In this document: positions 22,319 to 33,331 of the stretch, piece after piece | Layout: every line of letters begins with the position of its first letter | How positions within the stretch are numbered: the first letter of the stretch is position 1 | From: Paraspadella gotoi | Taxonomy: Eukaryota > Chaetognatha | Assembly: GCA_051294375.1 (NCBI GenBank) | Contig: CM119264.1 | Coordinates: forward strand, 25,174,051 to 25,238,050 | Reading direction: 5' to 3' | Length of the DNA stretch: 64,000 nt | Notes under the pieces: generated by a model | What the model was told of the DNA's origin: nothing | Databases searched by the model: none | Seen by the model: the letters and a program-made list of their open reading frames with translations, nothing else | Made by a program: the position numbers and the translations under genes

Positions 22319-25300
22319 TCATTGAAATCGAATCGAGTGAATTCTCAAATCTCCGTCGACAGTCAAAGTATCGATTCTGTGAAAAAAAGAAAATAATGAT
22401 AAAAATAACGAAGTCAAATACTTTTACGGTATTATTGAATATATAAATAATAATGGTTAGTTATTTTTTTGGTTTCTATCTAACATCGCAGGAGATGGTC
22501 ATCAAAAGTCATCTCGTTTTCTAGGGTGCCAAGATTCTTCACTTTTCTGTTTATTCGTCAACCGTTAAAGAGCACTATTGAGTATTGTCATAGGCAAAAC
22601 TTAGTCATATTATACAACGCTACAGTGACTGGCAAAGCTTGACACGGAGTGCAAGACTTTACTTACCTCGACAGCGGCCTGAGGCGATGCGAGTAGGAGA
22701 CGAAATGTTGTCCGTTGATCCCGAGTTTGAATCCATCAGGCTCGCAGAAAATGACTAACGAAAACTCCTGGTCGAGTCTGCAAATTGGCAAGCAGTTAAC
22801 AAATTGGCAAGCAGTTCACAAATTGGCAAGCAGTTCTAACTTATTGAAAATCCCAATTCTTATTAGCTATTTAAAAAAAACTTAAAAAATATTGGTAAAC
22901 ATAGTATTTAATCTAATTTACTTGAAGGGATAGTTGGGATCCACGTTCGCCATGGGCGTGCTGCCTCGCCTCGCCGTCGTGATGCTCAATGGGATCATGG
23001 AACCGCGACGAATATCCGCCACGGTGGGGCTCGTACTTCCTGCCTTTAGGAACGATTAGTTCATTTAATTAATCGTAATTGATTTTTGGAATAGTTTATG
23101 ATTAGTTTCTTTTTATAATAATTTTATTCATCCGATTGTTTTGATTGATTTGATTGATTTGATTGATTTGATTGATTTGATTGATTTGATTGATTCGATT
23201 GATCGATTTTGTGATGTTTGTAGTCGGCCATTGCATAAGTTCACCCCGCCTATAAGCAGTCGTGACCCGGTGGCTCATTGAGTAAAGCCGTCAGCTCAAG
23301 ACCACGAGTTACCGGGTTCAATCTCAACCCGGTTCCTACCCTGAGGACGTCCGTAAGCCGCCTTGGGGTCGTGGAAAACCCTGAAGCCCAGGACCCGTTC
23401 CATGGCTGCTAGAGGGGGTTAAAGATGTTCCGTCTAGCACTCTTCAGCCCCACTTAACGCCTTATCCACAATTTGTATTAAAACCAAAATCAAGGACATT
23501 TCGAGTTTTTCCACTTCGCTTATTTGAATACTGGATCAGCGACGATCGGGACAAAGAACGAAATAATTTGAAAGCAAACAACAGTCAAATGTTTTCGATC
23601 TTATTTTGGCGTGAAAAAAAAAGTTTCTCTGCAACATATATTTAATTTTTCCAAGGTTGAAGAAAATCAACGTTCGAAGAGCTTTCCTTTCATTTGTCTT
23701 CACGCCCGCGGAGACGAACGTTCGTGATTTCACCCGGTCGAACTGCTTAACGTAAGCTTCCAAGAGAAAACGTCGCGAATAAAAATATGAGACTTTTATT
23801 GTAAAACAAATATTTCCTGAGAAACTCGTAAATACGGAGTTTCTTCCGGGCGAAACAATATTAGTGAGATTTCAAGCAAAACTAAAAAATGATCGAAAAT
23901 AGAAAAAAAAATATATACATTTCAATTTGAAAATAAGTTTAAGTGGGAAAATATCGACAATCGACAATTGACAAGCCACGTGTAATCTTTGCGTCCAAAT
24001 GCCGTTGTTTAAATTTTTGTTTGACTTTTTTAGCTAAAATATTTAGGGTAAACGAGACTTTTTTTTATATTTTTTTATTTTTTGGCCTTCTCAATCTTTT
24101 CTGCAAATTATTTTTTTTTACAAGTCATTTTAGAAATATCACTTCAACTTTCCCAAACTAAAACTCTAATCCATAACTACATTGTTTGACGTCAAAATCG
24201 ACCCCAAAAAATGTTTCCCCGCCTCCTCTTCGCTCTTCTCTTCATGCACGCGATGGTCCTCTGCTGGAGCTGGCTGGACATCCTCCCCCTCTCGCTGAGG
24301 TCGGGCATGGACTGGCTCACCATGTTGACCACGGTGGCCCTCTTCTCCGTCTCATATTCCGCGCCGTTAGCCGTTTACTTTCGCCGGTCGCCGCTGGGCG
24401 ACGCGGGTCTCTCGACCTGGAGCCGCGTCCATCTCGTGCTGGCACCTGCGTCGGACGTTTTCGCCAAGGTGCTGGTCTATTTTGCGGTGCGAGGATGTCC
24501 GGCCGGCGACGCCGTGACGCTCTGGTGTCTCTTCGTCCTGTGGACGGTCGTCTTCGTAGCGGCGTCGCGTCGAAAGGCGCCGAGCCTCGTCGTCGTCGGC
24601 GCTGTTTTGCTCACTTTCGTCGGCGCCGTCCTGATTTACAAGCCGACCTTCGTCTTTGGCGGCGATGGCAACGACGACGACGACTTCCCCCAAAAGAAAC
24701 TCTATTACATCCTGGCTTTCGCAACTTCTCTTCCGTATGCTTACATCATCGCAGTGAACGACTACCTTTTACGCGACGGAAACGTTCACTGGTCCGTTAG
24801 GGCGGTTCGAAATTAAGCTTTAGCTTTAATTTGTTTTATTTTTATTTTATTAAAAAAAGTATTATGATAAAACTTTAAAATAGATGAAATATGATTTAAT
24901 TAATTCTTAATTAATGAATAAGATTTCGTTTTCTCCCAAGAATTACATTTATTTTGTAAAACAATTTTATTTGAAAACAACTTCGAATATTTCGAAAATT
25001 TCGAACCACCCTACCGGTCTGTATACCACGTCAACGTCTCCGTCGTTCTCATTGTCGTCGTCGTCGTCGGGTGGGCGTGTCGGCCATCGCCGAGCCTCGA
25101 TCTCGTCGCCGACTGGAGCGCCTTCGACGCTCTGGGCGTGGCCGTCTACGGCGCCCTCGACGTCCTGGGCCGCGTATGCTACATATTCGCCGCCGAGACG
25201 GTGGCCGGAGACGTTCTGGCCGTCTTCTCAACGCTGGAGATCCCCGTCACTTACGCGCTGGGGTTCTTCTTTCTACATCAACAGCCAGACGCTGTGGGTC

Positions 25301-26563
25301 TCTGCGGAGCGGCGCTCATCTTCTGCGCCATCTTCGCCCTCAACGTAAAGGACGTCGTCGACAACAGAAAAGGAGGAGGAGGAGGAGGAGGAGGAGGAGG
25401 AGCAGAGAGGAGATGCGATCTCTCGTGTTGCGGTTCGACGTGAACAGAAGGATCGATTTGAAAATTAAGAGCGACTTGGATCGTGAGTCGTGACAATTTA
25501 TATCTTAACTCCGAGTATATATTCATTTCTGTGAGTTTATCTTCCTCTAGAAGTAGTGTAGTTGTTTTGGGTTTGTTTTTTTTGGGCATATTTTGTAAAT
25601 ATTTTTTAGATTGTTTGATTGATTGATTTGAGGAATTTTTTATTTTTTTTATTGACAGATTTAATTGAATAATTTTATACAGGTTGAATACGTGATTAAT
25701 TTTGTGATTTGAGGCTAAAATGACAATTTTATGTAAGTAATTATAATTACCCAGGGATTTCAAGACCCTCTTCTTGGCGTGTTGCCAGTGCGCCCCGCAT
25801 CTTCGCGTTAACGAGACATCCTGCTCCTCCAAATGAGGTTTGATGTAGAGAGCGACGTCGGAACCCGAGGAGCATTTCAAGTTTAGTTCCAGACTGAAAA
25901 TCGTCGGGAATAAATTAGAGTTTGATTTCTCTCTCTCTCTATCATCTCGTCTCTACTCTCTCTCCATCTCTCTCTTCTCTCTTTTCTCTCGTCTCTCTTC
26001 TCTTCTTATCTCTCTCTCTCTCTTCTCTTCTCTCTCGCCCCCGCCCATTACTAGAATGAAAATGTTTATCTTTCGCTTACTTTTCTCTCTCTTTTTTCCC
26101 AATATAAATGATTTATAATTTAATTATTGTTGTTGTATTCAAAAGTTAAAAAAGTTTTGATATTGTAGAGTGCTCGCTAAAAATTTTGGTCACCTCTTGG
26201 AGCGGGCCTTTTGTCTCTGCACGGTCATTGCCGCTGATCATAGACTCATCACTTCCCGATAAAGTCGAGCGGAATTGCTGGCTGACGAAACGGAACGTCG
26301 GGAGTTTGAAGAAGGAGATGCTGACGAGGCGTCGAAGTAGAGGATGGCGGCGCATCGAAGTTCCCGTACGAGGAGGCACGCCCCTCGCGCGTCGCGTCGC
26401 CACGTGTAGATGTCGCCGCCGACCTTGGGGTGTGATAATATTCAATTATTAAACGACTTTAAATACTTCCATAATTGGTTAAGACACCAGCCTCTATTTT
26501 GATTTTGAATAACTTCGCTGTCATTTATCAAGCAGGCAAGAATAAGCGATGGAGAGAGGAGAG

Positions 26564-26614
<51 letters not shown>

Positions 26615-28846
26615 AGAAGAGAAGAGTCGACTTGAATCGCCGACCGCTCAGCAATAGTTGATCTTCTCCAAAATCTTCCTCGGAGTTTGGAAAGTGCGCA
26701 AACCGAATTCTCCGCTTGACGGAAATCTTGCAGAGACTCTCCGGGCCTGATGGTCAAGTAGAAGATCTGGACCAAATTGAAGGGCAATCAGTCCGTGGGA
26801 TGTCTCTGTCGTGGAAAGGATTGCTGATTCTTACATTACTACTTGACGATNNNNNNNNNNNNNNNNNNNNNNNNNTAATTGAATAATTTATAAGGTTGAA
26901 TACGTGATTAATTTTAGTGATTTGAGGCTAAAATGACATTTTATGTAAATAATTCATATATTACCCCAGGGCTTTCAAAGACCCTCTTCTTGGCGTGTTG
27001 CCAGTGGCCCCCGATCTTCGCGTTAACGACGACATCCTGCTCCTCCAAATGAGGTTTGATGTAGAGAGCGACGTCGGAACCCGAGGAGCATTTCAAGTTT
27101 AGTTCCAGACTGAAAATCGTCGGGAATAAATTAGAGTTTGATTTCTCTCTCTCTCTCATCGTATTCTCGTCTCTGATTATGTTCGTCTCTCTCTCATCTC
27201 TCTCTTCTCTCTTTTCTCTCGGATCTCTCTTTCTTCTCTCTTATCTCTCCTCTCTCTCGATTCTCTTCTCTCTCGCCCCCGCCCATTAACTAGAATGAAA
27301 ATGTTTATCTTTCTCTTTCTCTCTCTCTTTTCCCAAATATAATGATTTATAATTTAATTATTGTTGTTTGTATTCAAAAAGTATAAAAAAAGTTTTGAAT
27401 TGTAGAGTGCCCTAAAAATTTTGGTCACCTCTTGGGCGGGCCTTTCTTGGTCTCCACCGGCATTCCGCTGATCATGATCATCCTTCCCGGATAAAGTCCG
27501 AGCGGAATTCTGGCGACGAACGGAACGTCGGGTTTGAAGAAGGAGTTGACGAGGAGCGAGTAGAGAGGCGGCGCCATCGGAAGTCCGTACGAAGGAGGCA
27601 CGCCCCCTCGCGCGTCGATCGCCACGATGTAGATGTCGCCGCTGACCTNNNNNNNNNNNNNNNNNNNNNNNNNNNNNNNNNNNNNNNNNNNNNNNNNNNN
27701 NNNNNNNNNNNNNNNNNNNNNNNNNNNNNNNNNNNNNNNNNNNNNNNNNNNNNNNNNNNNNNNNNNNNNNNNNNNNNNNNNNNNNNNNNNNNNNNNNNNN
27801 NNNNNNNNNNNNNNNNNNNNNNNNNNNNNNNNNNNNNNNNNNNNNNNNNNNNNNNNNNNNNNNNNNNNNNNNNNNNNNNNNNNNNNNNNNNNNNNNNNNN
27901 NNNNNNNNNNNNNNNNNNNNNNNNNNNNNNNNNNNNNNNNNNNNNNNNNNNNNNNNNNNNNNNNNNNNNNNNNNNNNNNNNNNNNNNNNNNNNNNNNNNN
28001 NNNNNNNNNNNNNNNNNNNNNNNNNNNNNNNNNNNNNNNNNNNNCGGTCGGTTTAAGTCATGCATGTAGCGGCGGGGGGGTTGTTTCGTCGCGGTAGGGC
28101 GGGTTGTGTTTTGTTCTGTGCGTGTAAATCCAGTTTAAAATCCAAATTAAAACTTAAAAAAATTTAAACAAACAAATCTTGAAAACGTCATTTGTTGTTA
28201 AAATGTTCTCACGAACGAGACTGCATTCTTTCGGCGCTGTAACGAGTCGAGTCTGATTTTCAGAAAAAAAAGAGCATTCGGATTCTCACCGGTTATCTCT
28301 TTGTCGGCGTGAAGGTTTCTACGCGTGACGATAGAATCGACGAAGTTGGTTTCGATCTCAAGCGGAACGCAGAGGTCGAAATCTGAAGCTGGAATTGATG
28401 TCGAAAATATGTATGAACTACGTGATTAATCGGGAGATGCAGTTGAACGATTACAAGTCTGAGGATTGAATTATTTTATGCTGGCATTAATTATACAGTA
28501 GAATTTAAGAATTGTCTTTCTGCATTTTTAAAAACAATCTTGCTTGGAAACAAAACAAATTCGGTATGCTTCTTACATTGATTGCCTTCTCCTCCTGGTG
28601 CTTTTTCTCACCTGCCGCCTTCATGCTGTTTTGGATGCAACGAAGGGCGACCAAGAATCCTTGCGACTCTGGTGAACAGAATCCCTGAAGGAAGAGCATC
28701 TTCCCGCCCGCCATCCCGTCCTTGATGTTGGCGTGAAATGGAACCGCCTGGACATTTAAAAAAAGTTGACATCGATGATGTAAGTATAAAATTGGTCTTA
28801 AAAATACAAAAAAATATCCATTTATTTAATAAATAGGAAGTCTTAC
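22319..28846 (-). CDS. Tandem galectin-like lectin, two divergent CRDs, at least 8 exons
   Basis: Transcription-order exons, best copies: one ending at 28846 (...YIPNQSLE), 28612-28747 (AVPFHANIKDGMAGGKM), 28290-28388 (FDLCVPLEIETNFVDSIV), C copy at 29474-29631 or about 26645-26800 (PFKFGQIFYLTI, then EEDLEKINYCE), 27429-27646 or 26194-26423 (VSGDIYIVAID, VPFVARIPLGLYPGRM), 25751-25893 or 26965-27109 (DVALYIKPHLEE, VVVNAKIGGHWQ), 22922-23039, 22667-22777 (FKLGINGQHFVSYSHRL), 22319-22376 (IDTLTVDGDLRIHSIRFQ, then stop). Phases agree across all junctions. Galectins are soluble beta-galactoside-binding proteins, secreted without a signal peptide. Here the HxNPR and WGxExR sugar-contact motifs are eroded in both CRDs, so sugar binding is doubtful. 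The start exon is not identified. The middle of the gene is split over noisy duplicated assembly segments. Confidence 0.85.
23137..23205. repeat. (TTGAT)n array
   Basis: About eleven TTGAT/GATTG units within a galectin intron. Confidence 0.85.
23255..23490 (+). mobile_element. tRNA-derived SINE
   Basis: An A-box-like TGGCTCATTGAG (about 23271-23282) and a B-box GGTTCAATCTC (23315-23325) are spaced as in a tRNA gene. The region does not fold into a clean cloverleaf, and it continues into about 150 bp of unrelated body ending near CCACAATTTGTATTAAAACC. This is the layout of a SINE with a tRNA head. It lies in the galectin intron between exons 22922-23039 and 25751-25893. Confidence 0.65.
24211..25443 (+). 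CDS. SLC35G/EamA-type drug-metabolite-transporter protein, coding exon interrupted by a MITE-like insertion
   Basis: The first part (24211-24797) starts at ATG and encodes several hydrophobic helices, including FVGAVLIYKPTFVFGG, which resembles the first EamA repeat of SLC35G proteins. It then runs into an in-frame stop (RAVRN) inside an insertion. The second part (25023-25443) continues the second repeat (VYGALDVLGRVCYIFAAE, then VLAVFSTLEIPVTYALGFFF), followed by a poly-Gly stretch and a stop. Leaving out 24798-25022 (insertion plus one duplicated target copy) gives 336 codons in one frame, 335 aa, a normal DMT length with about ten helices. No GT-AG pair could splice it out. The gene is intronless and nested in a galectin intron on the opposite strand. 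The substrate is unknown. As assembled, this allele should make only the N-terminal half. Confidence 0.8.
24798..25013. mobile_element. MITE-like insertion in the transporter coding exon
   Basis: A 216-bp AT-rich segment with inverted ends, TAGGGCGGTTCGAAATT at the left and AATTTCGAACCACCCTA at the right. It is flanked by CTGGTCCGT (24789-24797) and CCGGTCTGT (25014-25022), matching at 7 of 9 bases, which looks like an aged target duplication. TAGGG ends suggest hAT; a 9-bp duplication would instead suggest a Mutator-like element. No coding capacity. Confidence 0.75.
25373..25403. repeat. (GGA)n coding trinucleotide repeat
   Basis: About ten GGA codons encode a poly-Gly run near the transporter C-terminus. 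Confidence 0.9.
25925..26042. repeat. CT-rich imperfect microsatellite
   Basis: Interrupted CT/TC repeats in a galectin intron. The second pass at 27146-27280 is homologous with many small differences. Confidence 0.85.
26851..26875. other. Assembly gap, exactly 25 N
   Basis: One of four gaps of exactly 25 N in the window (also 31455-31479, 52800-52824, 63907-63931). It separates two passes over the same galectin exons. Confidence 0.95.
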
Positions 28847-29090
28847 CTCCAAACTTTGATTTGGTATGTAAGATGTCTCAAAAATGTAAAGTTTAATTGA
28901 TTTTGATTGATTTATCTATTATTTCCAAAAACGGATGGTCACTCTCTCGACCAACCGCATTACTTGAAATGGAAACAGGAAAATAGGGAATTGAAAATCA
29001 CATAATGTCGGATCACGTCAAGGAAATAGGGCAGAATCTTGACCGGAAGAAAAAAAAGGAGGGCCAAGCCAACAACAACAAGAACATGGC
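26876..29090. other. Second pass over galectin exons, with a 396-N gap
   Basis: 26876-27648 repeats 25660-26423 (exons 26965-27109 and 27429-27646). After the N gap at 27649-28044 come the two first-CRD exons (28290-28388, 28612-28747). Near 29090 the sequence jumps abruptly from an intron (ACAAGAACATGGCG) into the middle of another copy of the GDIYIVAID exon, a chimeric join. Confidence 0.8.
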
Positions 29091-31454
29091 GGGGCATTCC
29101 GCTGATCATGAATCATCCTTCCCGGATAAAGTCCGAGCGAATTCTGGCGACGAACGGAACCGTTCGGGTTTTGAAGAAGGACGGTTGACGAGGAGCGAGT
29201 AGAGAGGGCGGCCCAGCCATCGGAAGCTCCGTACGAGGGGAGGGGCACGCCCCCTCGCTGCGTCGATCGCCACGATGTAGAATGTCGCCCGCTGACATCT
29301 TTGGGTGGAGAGAATAATTAATTAATAAGACGACTTTAAATATTTCCATAATTGTTAAGAAACCAGCTCTATTTGATTTTGAGATAATCTTCGTGTCACT
29401 TTACAAGCAGGCAAGAAAATATTAACAAGAGGAGGAGACAGAGAGGAGAGAGAGTCAGAGTGACCGGACCGACCTCGCAATAGTTTGATCTTCTCCAAAT
29501 CTTCCTCGGAGTTGGGAAAGTCGCAAAAAGAATTCTCCGTTTTACGGAAATCTTGAAATAGACCTCTCCGCTGGCCATGATGGTCAAGTAGAAGATCTAC
29601 CCAAATTTGAAGGGCATCAGTCCGGTGGTCTCTGTCGTGGAAAGGATGTGTGTACCGTACATTAGCTATTGACTGATGAATTGGAGTAAGTTTCAAATTT
29701 GAAATATAAAGTAGATCTCTTTCGGCATTATATTTTGTCAGTATGATAAAAAAATTAACTAATAAATCAAAATTACAGTTTTTAAATCCAGTTAAAATCC
29801 AAATTAAACTTTACAAATTTCTAACAACAAATCTGAAAACGTCATTTGTTTTTAAAATTACTATTCTCACGAACGAGACTGCATTCTTTCGGCGCTTGAA
29901 CGCAGTCGAGTCTGATTTTCAGGAAAAAAAAGAGCATTCGGATTCTCACCGGTTATCTCTTTGTCGGCGTGAAGGTTTCTACGCGTGACGAATAGAATCG
30001 ACGAAGTTGGTTTCGATCTTCAACGCGAACGCAGAGGTCGAAATCTGAAGCTGAATTGCATGTCGAAAAATATGTATGAACTACGTGATTAATCGGGAGA
30101 TGCAGTTGAACGATTACAAGTCTGAGGATTGAATTATTTTATGCTGTGGCATTAATTTACAGTAAGAATTTTTAAGAAATTGTCTTCTGCATTTTTAAAA
30201 ACAATCTTGCTTGGAAACAAAACAAATTCGGTACGCTTCTTAATAGTTGCAATTGCCTGCCTCCTCCTGGTGCTTTTTCTCACCTGCCCCTTCATTGCTG
30301 GTCTGTTGGATGCAACGAAGGGCGACCACAGAAATCCTTGCGACTCTGGTGAACAGAAATCCTGAAGGAAGAGCATCTTCCGCCCCGCCATCCGTCCTTG
30401 ATGTTGGCGTGAAATGGAACCGCCTGGACATTTAAAAAAAGTTTGACATCGATGATGTACTATCTAGGAAAAAAGTTAGAAACATTTTTAAATTGAGGAT
30501 ATCTACTCAAAAACTTGCTCGATTTTTAAAAAAATCAGGATGTTTCAGATTCTACACTAAATTTCTTTCAGTTGTTTCCTTCCATTTTTTTTCGTAGATC
30601 CAACTGTATAGAAGTTAGAGGCAAAATAAGATTGCTACCTCAAGTGAAAAATGGCGGAAAAAAATCGCCTTTAGTTTTCCACAATTCTTGGTAATTGAGT
30701 TTATTTGTTTCTATTTCAAATTGAGATTAGTTATTTTTTTCATTTTTTTTAAAATTTTGGTTATGCCGAATAGACAGCCCCTCTCTTTGGTTCATAAAGG
30801 TGCAATTGTAGCTCTGAGAAAAGAGGGAAAGACGCAACAATTCATTCAAGCAATAGACTTGGAATCCCACGTTCAACCATATGCAAATTTTTTTACGGCG
30901 ATACAACAAATCAAAAACATTTTCACCTTCGTACCTCAATTCGCTTTACGAGAGCATGCCCAGACGAATGCACGAGTGGTCGATCGCCGAGGGAGGGCAT
31001 ACCAAATATTGAGAATGTTTTACCCATGTTTTGTTATATTTTTATTGAATAAATGAACTTTTTAAAAAAATGTTTCTACTTTTTTCACTAGATAGTAAGT
31101 ATAAAATTGTCTTAAAAATACAAAAAATATCCATTTATTTAATAAATAGGAAGTCTTACCTCCAAACTTTGATTTGGTATTGTAAGATGTCTCAAAAATG
31201 TAAAGTTTTATTTGATTTTGAATTGATCTATCTATTATTTCCAAAAACGGATGGTCACTCTCTCGACCAACCGCATTACTTGAAATGGAAACAGGAAAAT
31301 AGGGGAATTAAAATCACATAATGTCGGATCACGTCAAGGAAATAGGGCAGAATCTTGACCGGAAGAAAAAAAAGGAGGGCCAAGCCAACAACAACAAGAA
31401 CATGGCGGTGAGGATTTTGGGCAAATTGGATGCGCGGCAGCATACGAGCAGCGA
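29091..31454. other. Third pass over galectin exons
   Basis: Repeats, in minus-gene order, the PGRMIMI exon (to about 29297), the exon 29474-29631, and exons near 29955-30055 and 30290-30430. Then come a mariner insertion and the exon ending in SLE near 31160. Frames carry small indels relative to the other copies. It ends at a 25-N gap. Confidence 0.8.
30460..31095 (+). mobile_element. Tc1/mariner-type element with internal deletion, copy 1
   Basis: Inverted ends CTATCTAGGAAAAAAGTTAG and CTACTTTTTTCACTAGATAG, inserted at TA (30458-30459 and 31096-31097). The matching empty site is at 28771-28785 (GATGTAAGTATAAAATTGG). It carries a 98-aa frame starting MPNRQPLSLVHKGAIVALRK, which looks like the N-terminal helix-turn-helix of Tc1-like transposases. 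The catalytic DDE/D region is missing, so the element is non-autonomous. Confidence 0.82.
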
Positions 31455-32050
31455 NNNNNNNNNNNNNNNNNNNNNNNNNACAAACGAAATAACATGGGCG
31501 TAGGATGTTGGGGCAAATTGGGATGCCCCGCAGCAGAGCGAGAGCGACGAGAGAGAGAGAAAAACAGGAGAGAAGAGAGAGAGAGCAGAGAGAGCGGAGA
31601 GAGAGAGATAGGAGAGAGGAGGAGCGAATGAGAGACGATAGAGATAGAGAGAGAAGGAGAGAGAGAGAAGAAAGAGTAGTAGAATAACCATCTGTTATTT
31701 TAATTTAACATACCGAAAGCTCTTAAGGATTACAGATATGAACCAAGGATATTAAAAATATTGGAATTATTTTGACAAACATATAGCTTTTAATTCCCAA
31801 AAGGGGAAAAAAAATATAAAATAATGATAGCATTTTAAGCAAGCAACTATTAGTAACAATTATTGGTTCCAAACACCCCTTATTTCCAAAGACAAAACCC
31901 ACTAACGTCCCTATCCTAACAGAAAAAAATTATATTATATTGTAGGAAGGACCAAAAATAGTAATAATAAAGAGTGAACCGAGAAGGTGAAGAATTGGGA
32001 ATTTTCACGATGTAAGAACACCACCACAAAAAATATCTTTAACCAATAAA

Positions 32051-32295
32051 AAAAATTATTGTGTTTTTTTTTTTTCCCTTCTGTTTCGTTTTGTGATTTG
32101 ATTTAGACACAAAAATTGAAGAGAGATTAAACAACGATTTTTATATTCATAGTGGAAACGGACATGTTTCGACTCCCACATACGAGTCTAGTCTCAGCGC
32201 CGAATTCAATAATGTGAGTATGTGAGTCGGAAAACATTGTCCGTTTCACTAATGAAATAAAAATCGTTGTTAAAATCTCTCTTCAAACTTTTCTA
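32051..32295. mobile_element. Foldback insertion flanked by AACCAATAAA
   Basis: A long palindrome (32118-32287, arms TTGAAGAGAGATT and AATCTCTCTTCAA-like) has the core CGGACATGTTTCGACTC (32159-32175) and a short non-palindromic tail on its left. A 10-bp duplication, AACCAATAAA, is at 32041-32050 and 32296-32305. The uninterrupted site is seen once at about 42776-42790. A second filled copy is at about 36870-37105. Confidence 0.78.
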
Positions 32296-32709
32296 AACCA
32301 ATAAATAAAATCAGAAAAATAGTTTATTTTAAACTATAAAAATAAAAAAATAAAGTATAGATGAGACAAGATAATTTATAAGTCAACTTTCATATTAAAT
32401 ACTGCACGTCCAAGTCAGCATAGGGACATATAAACACCAGCGCGCAACCGAGTTCCGTGGTTGCGTGGGCAACCAAGAATCTAGAAATTTTCCCGGTTTT
32501 CCTTCTTCCATGAATTTTAGATGGCAGCCCTCGTGTTTTCCTCATCCAAAACTGAAATCCATTAACCTTTTCATTTCTTAACTATATTTAAAAAGGAAAA
32601 GAAAAAACCATAAACAAACACAAACACAAACAATCAGAGATTTTCTTTAGTAAAAACTTTTTCAAAAGGAATAACTTTTTATGTAATTCCGACACATATC
32701 AGAAAGTTA

Positions 32710-33331
32710 ACATCTGACACATAATTGTTGAGACGGCTCCCGGGCCTTGTAACGGCGTCCAGGGACGCGTCAGACCAGAAGCTCTTTATTTTAAATGAAG
32801 CCGAGAATGTTTGTCTACCAAACTGTGAATTTTGTTTTTTATCGGCCCGTGCGTGTTTTCAAGATTGCATCAATTTCCTCTGAAGCGCGCGCCGTCAAGT
32901 CATTGGCCGCAATTCTAGCAAAATCATATGAACCAAGAAGGGCACCAGCATTACTCTATAGTATTTTTTGAAGCTAAATATTAGCCGTCCATCTATTTAT
33001 CACGTAATACAAAGAGTAAAGTCTGGAGGATACTCTCAAGCAGCACAAAAAGGGCAGGGAGACCAAAAAGGAAGAATTAGGACAAGATAAGCAAGTTGAC
33101 CAGAGCCAAGTTCGACGCTGTTCAGCAGAATCAGATCCGAAGCATCACGGCGGGAAGGTCGCTACGCCACATTTCACTAGAAAATCGTGACTTTTTTTGG
33201 TTCAACTTGTTTGTCTGTATTTAGTTAACGTTATTAGTATTAAAAAATATATTTTGTATTTTATTTATTTATAATAAAATCTTATAAATTTAACACATTC
33301 AATCTTGCTCAATAATTTATGTGTCAGATGT
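32710..33331 (+). mobile_element. Tc1/mariner fossil, pass 1
   Basis: Inverted ends ACATCTGACACATAATTGTT and AATTTATGTGTCAGATGT, flanked by TA. It holds remains of a transposase N-terminus, best read in the second copy. Confidence 0.8.

Noticed and set aside
23255-23335. Functional tRNA gene
   Set aside because: A- and B-boxes are present, but the acceptor, D and anticodon stems do not pair properly. A SINE head is the better explanation.
24798-25013. Reading the transporter insertion as an ordinary intron
   Set aside because: A GT exists at the left border, but there is no AG at or near the right border, and inverted ends plus flank duplication indicate a transposon.
27478-28097. Frames across runs of N
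   Set aside because: They contain hundreds of unknown residues in an assembly gap and cannot be interpreted. The same holds for frames over 39709-39944, 40329-40497, 55123-55355 and 57199-57380.
31321-31407. First exon MSDHVKEIGQNLDRKKKK... on the plus strand with a good donor (also at 29005)
   Set aside because: It is repeated in the assembly passes and has a plausible donor. However, it is Lys/Asn-rich, the opposite strand is also open (MFLLLLAWPSFFFF), and no second exon follows in either pass. Left as undecided.
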